A stretch of DNA of 64,000 nt, taken from Phocoena phocoena. Its lineage: Eukaryota; Chordata; Mammalia; Artiodactyla; Phocoenidae. Shown here one piece after another: positions 48,916-61,139 of this stretch. The notes under the pieces were generated by a model. That model was not told where the DNA came from, searched no databases, and saw only the letters and a program-made list of their open reading frames with translations. Position 1 is the stretch's first letter; each line of letters opens with the position of its first letter. Made by a program: the position numbers and the translations under genes. Location of the stretch: positions 1,116,001 through 1,180,000 of the forward strand of contig NW_027077413.1 of the NCBI RefSeq assembly GCF_963924675.1, in the 5' to 3' direction.

Positions 48916-50661
48916 TTCAAAGGGTCTGCATTTGCTCACCGAAACTCACCAATGCTATCAGCCTGAAGTGTCCAGCCTTATGTCTCAACCAGCTCTGGGT
49001 GTAGATGTGGTCAATCCCGGTTGCATCACATGCCCTGAGTGAATTATTTAAGAATTGCTCTCTATTTCACTGTTTTGTGCTTTGTTTTCGAAATTTATTT
49101 TGATAATGGGATTTATCGGATTTTCACTGCTGCGTTTCGGTCGCTGTACACACGCTTGATTCTCTTACGGAGACATATATATCCATGGGTTTTAAGATTC
49201 TTCCTAGTCAGGTATATTCCTAGGCGTTGAATATGTGGTGTTGGGTCCATTTTGTTGAGCAAGGAGTAGGTCTTGTCTATTACATATTTGGCTTATGGAA
49301 TGTTATCTGTGCTAATTTCAGTCTCTGGTTTTATGCAGCACCCCAAGGCACCTTTCCCCATAAGCAAGCACTAGTTGGTTTTCTAAATTTGTGACCCTGT
49401 TCTGTTTTGTAATTCAGTTCATGTGTAGTCAAGTTTACATTCCGTGTATTAGTGATATCTTATGATGTTTCTTTTTCTGTGTGACGTAGTTCACGTAGAA
49501 TCACCGTACCTGCATCCACTCACTATGCCGCTACGGGCCTGATGACACAGATTTCATTGCTGAGTGATACTGCATTGCACGTACATGCCACAACTTCTTT
49601 ATCCATTTTTTGCTTTCTGGGATATTTACCTGGTACTGTAGACGAGCTTCTTGGGAACACAGCCGTCCCAAACTTTGGGGTGGCTCTCTGTTTTTGATTT
49701 TAATTTCCCTAAGGAATAGGACCATAAGTGCAATTGCCATAGGCTGTGTTGCTTTATTTCTTACGTGTTTCAGGAAACACCATACACTTCTCCAGGGTGG
49801 CTGTTGGCAATTTACATCCTGCCAATCAGCATAACAAGGCTCCCTGTTCTCCATATCCTGTCCTACCTTTCTGGATTTCACAATTTGTTCAGATGGCCCT
49901 CTTGCCCGGGGGGCAGTGAGACTTCATTGTAATGCAGATTTCCTTTACAGGCTTGCTTGGTTGGCCAAAAAGGGCGTATGCGATTTTTCCTGAATATATT
50001 CAGGAAAAAACGCATACGCCGTTTTTGGCCAAGTGCATCATTGTCGACGTTGTGCCTCTTTTCCTATGCTTTCAGGGCAATTCCAGTCTGCCACCTGCAA
50101 TCGTTTTCCTGAAATTCTGCCCCGCTTTCAAGTCCCCTACGCAGGCTTACTTCAGTATACTTTTGGAAGATAGCTGTCATTTATAACTCTGCAGGTTTGT
50201 GAATTACAGTGCCCCTGAGCTCCTTTCTTCAACTCGCTTTCTTGTGAGCTGGGCACAAAACCGCAGGATTGCTTCAGGCCCTAATCTGTTTCCAGCAGGG
50301 CACACTGAGCCTTTGTTTAATTCCTCTTCCTGGTGGGCAATGAGCGTTACATTTGCCCGTGCAGACACCTACAGCTAGTCTCTCATTGGTTCTCCCTATT
50401 CCTGTTCATCTTGCACAGAAATTGCAAGCTGTGCCAAAGAGGAGGTTAAAGGCACTGACTCTCCAAGCGGGGAGAGTGTTAGTAAAGCATCTGGAATGGT
50501 GAACCCGAGGACCAGGATACGAAAACTGAGATGCATTTTAAATCGTTTCCCAATCACACGGTGGACGATACTCTGGGTTTCCCATGCATGTTTTAGCTGG
50601 AGGAAGAATCCCTTGAACCTGAAGAGTTGGGACCCATGGAATAGGTACCATGCAGTATGAC
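48916..50661 (+). repeat. Satellite monomer 29 (C/D fusion)
   Basis: 1746 bp. C markers up to 49253 (ctgttttgtgc, ttcggtcgctg, ccattttgttg), D markers from 49301 (ggaatgtta, ttgtgaccctg, gcgattttt, gtctgccacc). Palindrome 49961–50032 is full length because it comes from D. ORF2 relic open on minus over 49531–49881. Confidence 0.95.
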
Positions 50662-52408
50662 TTCAAAGGGTCTGCATTTGCTCACCGAAACTCACCAATG
50701 CTATTAGCCTGAAGTGTCCAGCCTTATGTCTCAATCAGCTCTGGGTGTAGATGTGGTCAATCCCGGTTGCATCACATGCCCTGAGTGAATTATTTAAGAA
50801 TTGCTCTCTATTTCACTGTCTTTGTGTTTTGTTTTCGAAATTTATTTTGATAATGGGATTTATCGGATTTTCACTGCTGCGTATCGGCCGCTGTACACAC
50901 GCTTGATTCTCTTACGGAGACATATATATCCATGGGTTTTAAGATTCTTCCTAGTCAGGTATATTCCTAGGCGTTGAATATGTGGTGTTGAGTCCATTTC
51001 GTTGAGCAACGAGTAGGTCTTGTCTATTACATATTTGGCTTATGGAATGTTATCTGTGCTAATTTCAGTCTCTGGTTTTATGCAGAACCCCAAGGCACCT
51101 TTCCCCATAAACAAGCACTAGTTGGTTTTCTAAATTTGAGACCCTGTTCTGTTTTGTAATTCAGTTCATGTGTAGTCAAGTTTACATTCCGTGTATTAGT
51201 GATATCTTATGATGTTTCTATTTCTCTGTGACGTAGTTCACGTAGAATCACCGTACCTGCATCCACTCACTATGCCGCTACGGGCCTGATGACACAGATT
51301 TCATTGCTGAGTGATATTGCATTGCACGTACGTGCCAATACTTCTTTATCCATTTTTTGCTTTCTGGGATATTTACCTGGTACTGTAGACGAGCTATTTG
51401 GGAACACAGCCGTCCCAAATATTGGGGTGGCTGTCTGTTTTTGATTTTAATTTTCGTAAGCTATAGGACCATAAGTGGAAGTGCCATAGGCTGTGTTGCT
51501 TGGTTTCTTACGTGTTTCAGGAAACACCATACACTTCTCCAGGGTGGCTGCTGGCAATTTACATCCTGCCAATCAGCATAACAAGGCTCCCTGTTCTCCA
51601 TATCCTGTCCTACCTTTCTGGATTTTACACTTTTTTCAGATGGCCCTCTTGCCCGGGGGGCAGTGAGACTTCATTGTAGTGCACATTTCCTTTACAGGCT
51701 TGCTTGGTTGGCCAAAAAGGGTGTATGCGTGTTTTCCTGAATATATTCAGGAAAAAACGCTTACGCCCTTTTTGGCCAAGTGCATCATTGTCGACGTTCT
51801 GCCTCTTTTCCTATGCTTTCAGGGCAATTCCAGTCTACCCCCTGCAATCGTTTTCCTGAAATTCTGCCCCGCTTTCAAGTCCCCTTCGCAGGCTTACTTC
51901 AATATATTTTTGGAGGATAGCTGTCATTTATAACTCTGCAGGTTTGTGAATTACAGTGCCCCTGAGCTCCTTTCTTCAACTCGCTTTCTTGTGAGCTGGG
52001 CACAAAACCGCAGGATTGCTTCAGGCCCTAATCTGTTTCCACCAGGGCACACTGAGCCTTTGTTTAATTCCTCTTCCTGGTAGGAAATGAGCGTTACATT
52101 TGCCCGTGCAGACACCTATAGCTAGTCTGTCATTGGTTCTCCCTATTCCTGTTAATCTTGCACAGAAATTGCAAGCTGTGCCAAAAAGGAGGTTAAAGGC
52201 ACTGACTCTCCAAGCAGGGAGAGTGTTAGTAAAGCATCTGGAATGGTGAACCCGAGGACCAGGATACGAAAGCTGAGGTGCATTTTAAATCATTTCCCAA
52301 TCACACGGTGGACCGTACTGTGGGTTTCCCATGCATGTTTTAGCTGGAGGAAGAATCCCTTGAACCTGGAGAGTTGGGACCCATGGAATGGGTACCATGC
52401 AGTATGAC
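50662..52408 (+). repeat. Satellite monomer 30 (HOR type E)
   Basis: 1747 bp. Twin of unit 35 (ctattagcctg, ctcaatcagc, cgcttacgccc). Palindrome 51708–51779, imperfect. Confidence 0.95.
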
Positions 52409-54160
52409 TTCAAAGGGTCTGCATTTACTCACCGAAACTCACCAATGCTATCAGCCTGAAGTGTCCAGCCTTATGTCTCAACCAGCTCTGGGTGTAGATG
52501 TGGTAAATCCCGGTTGCATCACATGCCCTGAGTGAATTATTTAAGAATTGCTCTCTATTTCACTGTCTTTGTGTTTTGTTTTCAAAATTTATTTTGATAA
52601 TGGGATTTCTCGAATTTTCACTGCTGCGTTTCGCCCGCTGTATACACGATTGATTCTCTTACGGAGACATATATATCCATGGGTTTTAAGATTCTTCCTA
52701 GTCAGGTATATTCCTAGGCGTTGAATAAGTGGTGTTGGGTCCATTTCGTTGAGCAAGTAGTAGGTCTTGTCTATTACATATTTGGCTTATGGAAAGTTAT
52801 CTGTGCTAATTTCAGTCTCTGGTTTTATGCAGCACCCCAAGGCACCTTTCCCCATAAGCAAGCACTAGTTGGTTTTCTAAATTTGAGACCCTGTTCTCTT
52901 TTGTATTTCAGTTCATGTGTAGTCAAGTTTACATTCCGTGTATTAATGATATCTTATGATGTTTCTTTTTCTGTGTGACGTAGTTCACGTAGAATCACCG
53001 TACCTGCATCCACTCACTATGCCGCTACGGGCCTGATGACACAGATTTCATTGCTGAGTGATATTGCATTGTACGTACGTGCCACAACATCTTTATCCAT
53101 TTTTTGCTTTCTGGGATATTTACCTGATACTGTAGACGAGCTTCTTGTGAACACAGCCGTCCCAAATATTGGGGTGGCTGTCTGTTTTTGATTTTAATTT
53201 CCGTAAGCTATAGGACCATAAGTGGAAGTGCCATAGGCTGTGTTGCTTTGTTTCTTACGTGTTTCAGGAAACACCATACACTTCTCCAGGGTGGCTGCTG
53301 GCAATTTACATCCTGCCAATCAGCATAACAAGGCTCCCTGTTCTCCATATCCTGTCCTACCTTTCTGGATTTTACACTTTTTTCAGATGGCCCTTTTGCC
53401 CGGGGGGGGGGGCAGTGAGATTTCATTGTAGTGCAGATTTCCTTTACAGGCTTGCTTGGTTGGCCAAAAAGGGCGTATGCGTTTTTTCCTGAATATATTC
53501 AGGAAAAAACGCATACGCCCTTTTTGGCCAAGTGCATCATTGTCGACGTTGTGCCTCTTTTCCTATGCTTTCAGGGCAATTCCAGTCTACCCCCTGCAAT
53601 CGTTTTCCTGAAATTCAGCCCCGCTTTCAAGTCCCCTTCGCAGGCTTACTTCAATATATTTTTGGAGGATAGCTGTCATTTATAACTCTGCAGGTTTGTG
53701 AAGTACAGTGCCCCTGAGCTCCTTTCTTCAACTCGCTTTCTTGTGAGCTCTGCACAAAACCGCAGGATTGCTTCAGGCCCTAATCTGTTTCCAGCAGGGC
53801 ACACTGAGCCTTTGTTTAATTCCTCTTCCTGGTGGGCAATGAGCGTTACATTTGCCCGTGCAGACACCTACAGCTAGTCTCTCATTGGTTCTCCCTATTC
53901 CTGTTCATCTTGCACAGAAATGGCAAGCTGTGCCAAACAGGAGGTTAAAGGCACTGACTTTCCAAGCGGGGAGAGTGTTAGTAAAGCATCTGGAATGGTG
54001 AACCCGAGGACCAGGAAACGAAAACTGAGATGCATTTTAAATCGTTTCCCAATCACACGGTGGACGATACTCTGGGTTTCCCATGCATGTTTTAGCTGGA
54101 GGAAGAATGCCTTGAACCTGGAGAGTTGGGACCCATGGAATGGGTACCATGCAGTATGAC
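52409..54160 (+). repeat. Satellite monomer 31 (HOR type A)
   Basis: 1752 bp. Type A with an 11-G run (53402–53412), two shorter than units 22 and 27. Palindrome 53460–53531, perfect. Confidence 0.95.
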
Positions 54161-55910
54161 TTCAAAGGGTCTGCATTTGCTCACCGAAACTCACCAGTGC
54201 TATCAGCCAGAAGTGTCCAGCCTTATGTCTCAACCAGCTCTGGGTGTAGATGTGGTCAATCCCGGTTGCATCACATGCCCTGAGTGAATTATTTAAGAAT
54301 TGCTCTCTATTTCACTGTCTTTGTGTTTTGTTTTCGAAATTTATTTTGATAATGGGATTTATCGGATTTTCACTGCTGCATTTCCGCCGCTGTACACACG
54401 CTTGATTCTCTTACGGAGACATATATATCCATGGGTTTTAAGATTCTTCCTAGTCAGGTATATTCCTAGGCGTTGAATATGTGGTGTTGGGTCCATATTG
54501 TTGAGCAAGGAGTAGGTCTTGTCTATTACATATTTGGCTTATGGAAAGTCATCTGTGCTAATTTCAGTCTCTGGTTTTATGCAGCACCCCAAGGCACCTT
54601 TCTCCATAAGCAAGCACTAGTTGGTTTTCTAAATTTGAGACCCTGTTCTTTTTTGTAATTCAGTTCATGTGTAGTCAAGTTTACATTCCGTGTATTAGTG
54701 ATATCTTATGATGTTTCTATTTCTCTGTGACGTAGTTCACGTAGAATCACCGTACCTGCATCCACTCACTATGCCGCTACGGGCCTGATGACACAGATTT
54801 CATTGCTGAGTGATATTGCATTGTACGTACGTGCCACAACTTCTTTATCCATTTTTTGCTTTCTGGGATATTTACCTGATACTGTAGACGAGCTTCTTGT
54901 GAACACAGCCGTCCCAAATATTGGGGTGGCTGTCTGTTTTTGATTTTAATTTCCGTAAGCTATAGGACCATAAGTGGAAGTGCCATAGGCTGTGTTGCTT
55001 TGTTTCTTACGTGTTTCAGGAAACACCATACACTTCTCCAGGGTGGCTGCTGGCAATTTACATCCTGCCAATCAGCATAACAAGGCTCCCTGTTCTCCAT
55101 ATCCTGTCCTACCTTTCTGGATTTTACACTTTATTCAGATGGCCCTTTTGCCCGGGGGGGGGCAGTGAGATTTCATTGTAGTGCAGATTTCCTTTACAGG
55201 CTTGCTTGGTTGGCCAAAAAGGGCGTATGCGTTTTTTCCTGAATATATTCAGGAAAAAACGCATACGCACTATTTGGCCAAGTGCATCATTGTCGACGTT
55301 GTGCCTCTTTTCCTATGCTTTCAGGGCAATTCCAGTCTACCCCCTGCAATCGTTTACCTGAAATTCAGCCCCGCTTTCAAGTCCCCTTCTCAGGCTTACT
55401 TCAATATATTTTTGGAGGATAGCTGTCATTTATAACTCTGCAGGTTTGTGAAGTATAGTGCCCCTGAGCTCCTTTCTTCAACTCGCTTTCTTGTGAGCTG
55501 GGCACAAAACCGCAGGATTGCTTCAGGCCCTAATCTGTTTCCAGCAGGGCACACTGAGCCTTTGTTTAATTCCTCTTCCTGGTGGGCAAAGAGTGTTACA
55601 TTTGCCCGTGCAGACACCTAGAGCTAGTCTCTCATTGGTTCTCCCTATTCCTGTTCATCTTGCATAGAAATGGCAAGCTGTGCCAAACAGGAGGTTAAAG
55701 GCACTGACTCTCCAAGCGGGGAGAGTGTTAGTAAAGCATCTGGAATGGTGAACCCGTGGACCAGGAAACGAAAACTGAGATGCATTTTAAATCGTTTCCC
55801 AATCACACGGTGGAGGATACTCTGGGTTTCCCATGCATGTTTTAACTGGAGGAAGAATGCCTTGAACCTGGAGAGTTGGGACCCATGGAATGGGTACCAT
55901 GCAGTATGAC
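54161..55910 (+). repeat. Satellite monomer 32 (HOR type B)
   Basis: 1750 bp. Type B with a 9-G run and ctttcttgtgagc where units 23 and 28 have ctttattgtgagc. Palindrome 55210–55281. Confidence 0.95.
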
Positions 55911-57645
55911 TTCAAAGGGTCTGCATTTGCTCACCGAAACTCACCAATGCTATCAGCCTGAAGTGTCCAGCCTTATGTCTCAACCAGCTCTGGGTGTAGA
56001 TGTGGTCAATCCCGGTTGCATCAAATGCCCTGAGTGAATTATTTAAGAATTGCTCTCTATTTCACTGTTTTGTGCTTTGTTTTCGAAATTTATTTTGATA
56101 ATGGGATTTATCGGATTTTCACTGCTGCGTTTCGGTCGCTGTACACACGCTTGATTCTCTTACGGAGACATATATATCCATGGGTTTTAAGATTCTTCCT
56201 AGTCAGGTATATTCCTAGGCGTTGAATATGTGGTGTTGGGTCCATTTTGTTGAGCAAGGAGTAGGTCTTGTCTATTACATATTTGGCTTATGGAAAGTTA
56301 TCTGTGCTAATTTCAGTCTCTGGTTTTATGCAGCACACCAAGGCACCTTTCTCCATAAGCAAGCACTAGTTGGTTTTCTAAATTTGAGACCCTGTTCTTT
56401 TTTGTAATTCAGTTCATGTGTAGTCAAGTTTACATTCCGTGTATTAGTGATATCTTATGATGTTTCTTTTTCTTTGTGACGTAGTTCACGTAGAATCACC
56501 GTACCTGCATCCACTCACTATGCCGCTACGGGCCTGATGACACAGATTTCATTGCTGAGTGATATTGCATTGTACGTACGTGCCACAACTTCTTTATCCA
56601 TTTTTTGCTTTCTGGGATATTTACCTGATACTGTAGACGAGCTTCTTGTGAACACAGCCGTCCCAAATATTGGGGTGGCTGTCTGTTTTTGATTTTAATT
56701 TCCGTAAGCTATAGGACCATAAGTGGAAGTGCCATAGGCTGTGTTGCTTTGTTTGTTACGTGTTTCAGGAAACACCATACACTTCTCCAGGGTGGCTGCT
56801 GGCAATTTACATCCTGCCAATCAGCATAACAAGGCTCCCTGTTCTCCATATCCTGTCCTTCCTTTCTGGATTTTACACTTTTTTCAGATGGCCCTTATGC
56901 CCGGGGGGCAGTGAGATTTCATTGTAGTGCAGATTTCCTTTACAGGCTTGCTTGGTTGGCCAAAAAGGGCGTATGCGTTTTTTTCAGGAAAAAACGCATA
57001 CGCCCTTTTTGGCCAAATGCATCATTGTCGACGTTGTGCCTCTTTTCCTATGCTTTCAGGGCAATTCCAGTGTACCCCCTGCAATCGTTTTCCTGAAATT
57101 CTGCCCCGCTTTCAAGTCCCCTTCGCAGGCTTACTTCAATATATTTTTGGAGGATAGCTGTCATTTATAACTCTGCAGGTTTGTGAATTACAGTGCCCCT
57201 GAGCTCCTTTCTTCAACTCGCTTTCTTGTGAGCTGGGCACAAAACCGCAGGATTGCTTCAGGCCCTAATCTGTTTCCGGCAGGGCACGCTGAGCCTTTGG
57301 TTAATTCCTCTTCCTGGTGGGAAATGAGCGTTACATTTGCCCGTGCAGACACCTACAGCTAGTCTCTCATTGGTTCTCCCTATTCCTGTTCATCTTGCAC
57401 AGAAATTGCAAGCTGTGCCAAACAGGAGGTTAAAGGCACTGACTCTCCAAGCGGGGAGAGTGTTAGTAAAGCATCTGGAATGGTGAACCCGAGGACCAGG
57501 ATACGAAAACTGAGATGCATTTTAAATCGTTTCCCAATCACACGGTGGACGATACTCTGGGTTTCCCATGCATGTTTTAGCTGGAGGAAGAATGCCTTGA
57601 ACCTGGAGAGTTGGGACCCATGGATTGGGTACCATGCAGTATGAC
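55911..57645 (+). repeat. Satellite monomer 33 (HOR type C, palindrome deletion)
   Basis: 1735 bp. Twin of unit 24. Palindrome shortened to 56956–57016 by the same 11-bp central deletion. Confidence 0.95.
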
Positions 57646-59392
57646 TTCAAAGGGTCTGCATTTGCTCACCGAAACTCACCAATGCTATCAGCCTGAAGTG
57701 TCCAGCCTTATGTCTCAACCAGCTCTGGGTGTAGATGTGGTCAATCCCGGTTGCATCACATGCCCTGAGTGAATTATTTAAGAATTGCTCTCTATTTCAC
57801 TGTGTTTGTGTTTTGTTTTCGAAATTTATTTTGATAATGGGATTTATCGGATTTTCACTGCTGCGTTTATGCCGCTGTACACACGCTTGATTCTCTTACG
57901 GAGACATATAAATCCATGGGTTTTAAGATTCTTCCTAGTCAGGTATATTCCTAGGCGTTGAATATGTGGTGTTGAGTCCATTTCGTTGAGCAAGGAGTAG
58001 GTCTTGTCTATTACATATTTGGCTTATGGAATGTTATCTGTGCTAATTTCAGTCTCTGGTTTTATGCAGCACCCCAAGGCACCTTTCCCCATAAGCAAGC
58101 ACTAGTTGGTTTTCTAAATTTGTGACCCTGTTCTGTTTTGTAATTCAGTTCATGTGTAGTCAAGTTTACATTCCGTGTATTAGTGATATCTTATGATGTT
58201 TCTTTTTCTGTGTGACGTAGTTCACGTAGAATCACCGTACCTGCATCCACTCACTATGCCGCTACGGGCCTGATGACACAGATTTCATTGCTGAGTGATA
58301 CTGCGTTGCACGTACATGCCACAACTTCTTTATCCATTTTTTGCTTTCTGGGATATTTACCTGGTACTGTAGACGAGCTTCTTGGGAACACAGCCGTCCC
58401 AAACTTTGGGGTGGCTCTCTGTTTTTGATTTTAATTTCCCTAAGGAATAGGACCATAAGTGCAATTGCCATAGGCTGTGTTGCTTTATTTCTTACGTGTT
58501 TCAGGAAACACCATACACTTCTCCAGGGTGGCTGTTGGCAATTTACATCCTGCCAATCAGCATAACAAGGCTCCCTGTTCTCCATATCCTGTCCTACCTT
58601 TCTGGATTTCACAATTTGTTCAGATGGCCCTCTTGCCCGGGGGGCAGTGAGACTTCATTGTAATGCAGATTTCCTTTACAGGCTTGCTTGGTTGGCCAAA
58701 AAGGGCGTATGCGATTTTTCCTGAATATATTCAGGAAAAAACGCATACGCCGTTTTTGGCCAAGTGCATCATTGTCGACGTTGTGCCTCTTTTCCTATGC
58801 TTTCAGGGCAATTCCAGTCTGCCACCTGCAATCGTTTTCCTGAAATTCTGCCCCGCTTTCAAGTCCCCTACGCAGGCTTACTTCAGTATACTTTTGGAAG
58901 ATAGCTGTCATTTATAACTCTGCAGGTTTGTGAATTACAGTGCCCCTGAGCTCCTTTCTTCAACTCGCTTTCTTGTGAGCTGGGCACAAAACCGCAGGAT
59001 TGCTTCAGGCCCTAATCTGTTTCCAGCAGGGCACACTGAGCCTTTGTTTAATTCCTCTTCCTGGTGGGCAATGAGCGTTACATTTGCCCGTGCAGACACC
59101 TACAGCTAGTCTCTCATTGGTTCTCCCTATTCCTGTTCATCTTGCACAGAAATTGCAAGCTGTGCCAAAGAGGAGGTTAAAGGCACTGACTCTCCAAGCG
59201 GGGAGAGTGTTAGTAAAGCATCTGGAATGGTGAACCCGAGGACCAGGATACGAAAACTGAGATGCATTTTAAATCGTTTCCCAATCACACGGTGGACGAT
59301 ACTCTGGGTTTCCCATGCATGTTTTAGCTGGAGGAAGAATCCCTTGAACCTGAAGAGTTGGGACCCATGGAATAGGTACCATGCAGTATGAC
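57646..59392 (+). repeat. Satellite monomer 34 (HOR type D)
   Basis: 1747 bp. The complete D type: D markers throughout, including gtctgccacctg, cccctacgcagg and cagtatacttttggaag after the palindrome (58692–58763). ORF2 relic open on minus over 58262–58612. Confidence 0.95.
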
Positions 59393-61139
59393 TTCAAAGG
59401 GTCTGCATTTGCTCACCGAAACTCACCAATGCTATTAGCCTGAAGTGTCCAGCCTTATGTCTCAATCAGCTCTGGGTGTAGATGTGGTCAATCCCGGTTG
59501 CATCACATGCCCTGAGTGAATTATTTAAGAATTGCTCTCTATTTCACTGTCTTTGTGTTTTGTTTTCGAAATTTATTTTGATAATGGGATTTATCGGATT
59601 TTCACTGCTGCGTATCGGCCGCTGTACACACGCTTGATTCTCTTACGGAGACATATATATCCATGGGTTTTAAGATTCTTCCTAGTCAGGTATATTCCTA
59701 GGCGTTGAATATGTGGTGTTGAGTCCATTTCGTTGAGCAACGAGTAGGTCTTGTCTATTACATATTTGGCTTATGGAATGTTATCTGTGCTAATTTCAGT
59801 CTCTGGTTTTATGCAGAACCCCAAGGCACCTTTCCCCATAAACAAGCACTAGTTGGTTTTCTAAATTTGAGACCCTGTTCTGTTTTGTAATTCAGTTCAT
59901 GTGTAGTCAAGTTTACATTCCGTGTATTAGTGATATCTTATGATGTTTCTATTTCTCTGTGACGTAGTTCACGTAGAATCACCGTACCTGCATCCACTCA
60001 CTATGCCGCTACGGGCCTGATGACACAGATTTCATTGCTGAGTGATATTGCATTGCACGTACGTGCCAAAACTTCTTTATCCATTTTTTGCTTTCTGGGA
60101 TATTTACCTGGTACTGTAGACGAGCTATTTGGGAACACAGCCGTCCCAAATATTGGGGTGGCTGTCTGTTTTTGATTTTAATTTTCGTAAGCTATAGGAC
60201 CATAAGTGGAAGTGCCATAGGCTGTGTTGCTTGGTTTCTTACGTGTTTCAGGAAACACCATACACTTCTCCAGGGTGGCTGCTGGCAATTTACATCCTGC
60301 CAATCAGCATAACAAGGCTCCCTGTTCTCCATATCCTGTCCTACCTTTCTGGATTTTACACTTTTTTCAGATGGCCCTCTTGCCCGGGGGGCAGTGAGAC
60401 TTCATTGTAGTGCACATTTCCTTTACAGGCTTGCTTGGTTGGCCAAAAAGGGTGTATGCGTGTTTTCCTGAATATATTCAGGAAAAAACGCTTACGCCCT
60501 TTTTGGCCAAGTGCATCATTGTCGACGTTCTGCCTCTTTTCCTATGCTTTCAGGGCAATTCCAGTCTACCCCCTGCAATCGTTTTCCTGAAATTCTGCCC
60601 CGCTTTCAAGTCCCCTTCGCAGGCTTACTTCAATATATTTTTGGAGGATAGCTGTCATTTATAACTCTGCAGGTTTGTGAATTACAGTGCCCCTGAGCTC
60701 CTTTCTTCAACTCGCTTTCTTGTGAGCTGGGCACAAAACCGCAGGATTGCTTCAGGCCCTAATCTGTTTCCACCAGGGCACACTGAGCCTTTGTTTAATT
60801 CCTCTTCCTGGTAGGAAATGAGCGTTACATTTGCCCGTGCAGACACCTATAGCTAGTCTGTCATTGGTTCTCCCTATTCCTGTTAATCTTGCACAGAAAT
60901 TGCAAGCTGTGCCAAAAAGGAGGTTAAAGGCACTGACTCTCCAAGCAGGGAGAGTGTTAGTAAAGCATCTGGAATGGTGAACCCGAGGACCAGGATACGA
61001 AAGCTGAGGTGCATTTTAAATCATTTCCCAATCACACGGTGGACCGTACTGTGGGTTTCCCATGCATGTTTTAGCTGAAGGAAGAATCCCTTGAACCTGG
61101 AGAGTTGGGACCCATGGAATGGGTACCATGCAGTATGAC
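59393..61139 (+). repeat. Satellite monomer 35 (HOR type E)
   Basis: 1747 bp. Twin of unit 30. Palindrome 60439–60510, imperfect (gcgtgtttt; cgcttacgc). Confidence 0.95.

Larger units (their letters stand above)
45413..52408 (+). repeat. Higher-order repeat copy 2, four-monomer variant A-B-C/D-E (6996 bp)
   Basis: Units 27–30. Same order as the five-monomer copies, but C and D are fused into unit 29, so the copy is shorter by one monomer (8732 minus 6996 is 1736 bp). Confidence 0.93.
52409..61139 (+). repeat. Higher-order repeat copy 3, five monomers A-B-C-D-E (8731 bp)
   Basis: Units 31–35. The most complete reference copy: types A, B, C, D and E each in full. It differs from copies 1 and 2 mostly at G-run length and isolated bases. 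Confidence 0.93.

Noticed and set aside
36681..61139. Near-identical higher-order copies as an assembly duplication artefact
   Set aside because: Copies differ in monomer number, G-run length and scattered bases, which simple duplication of one contig would not produce. Copy number could still be misassembled and needs spanning long reads.
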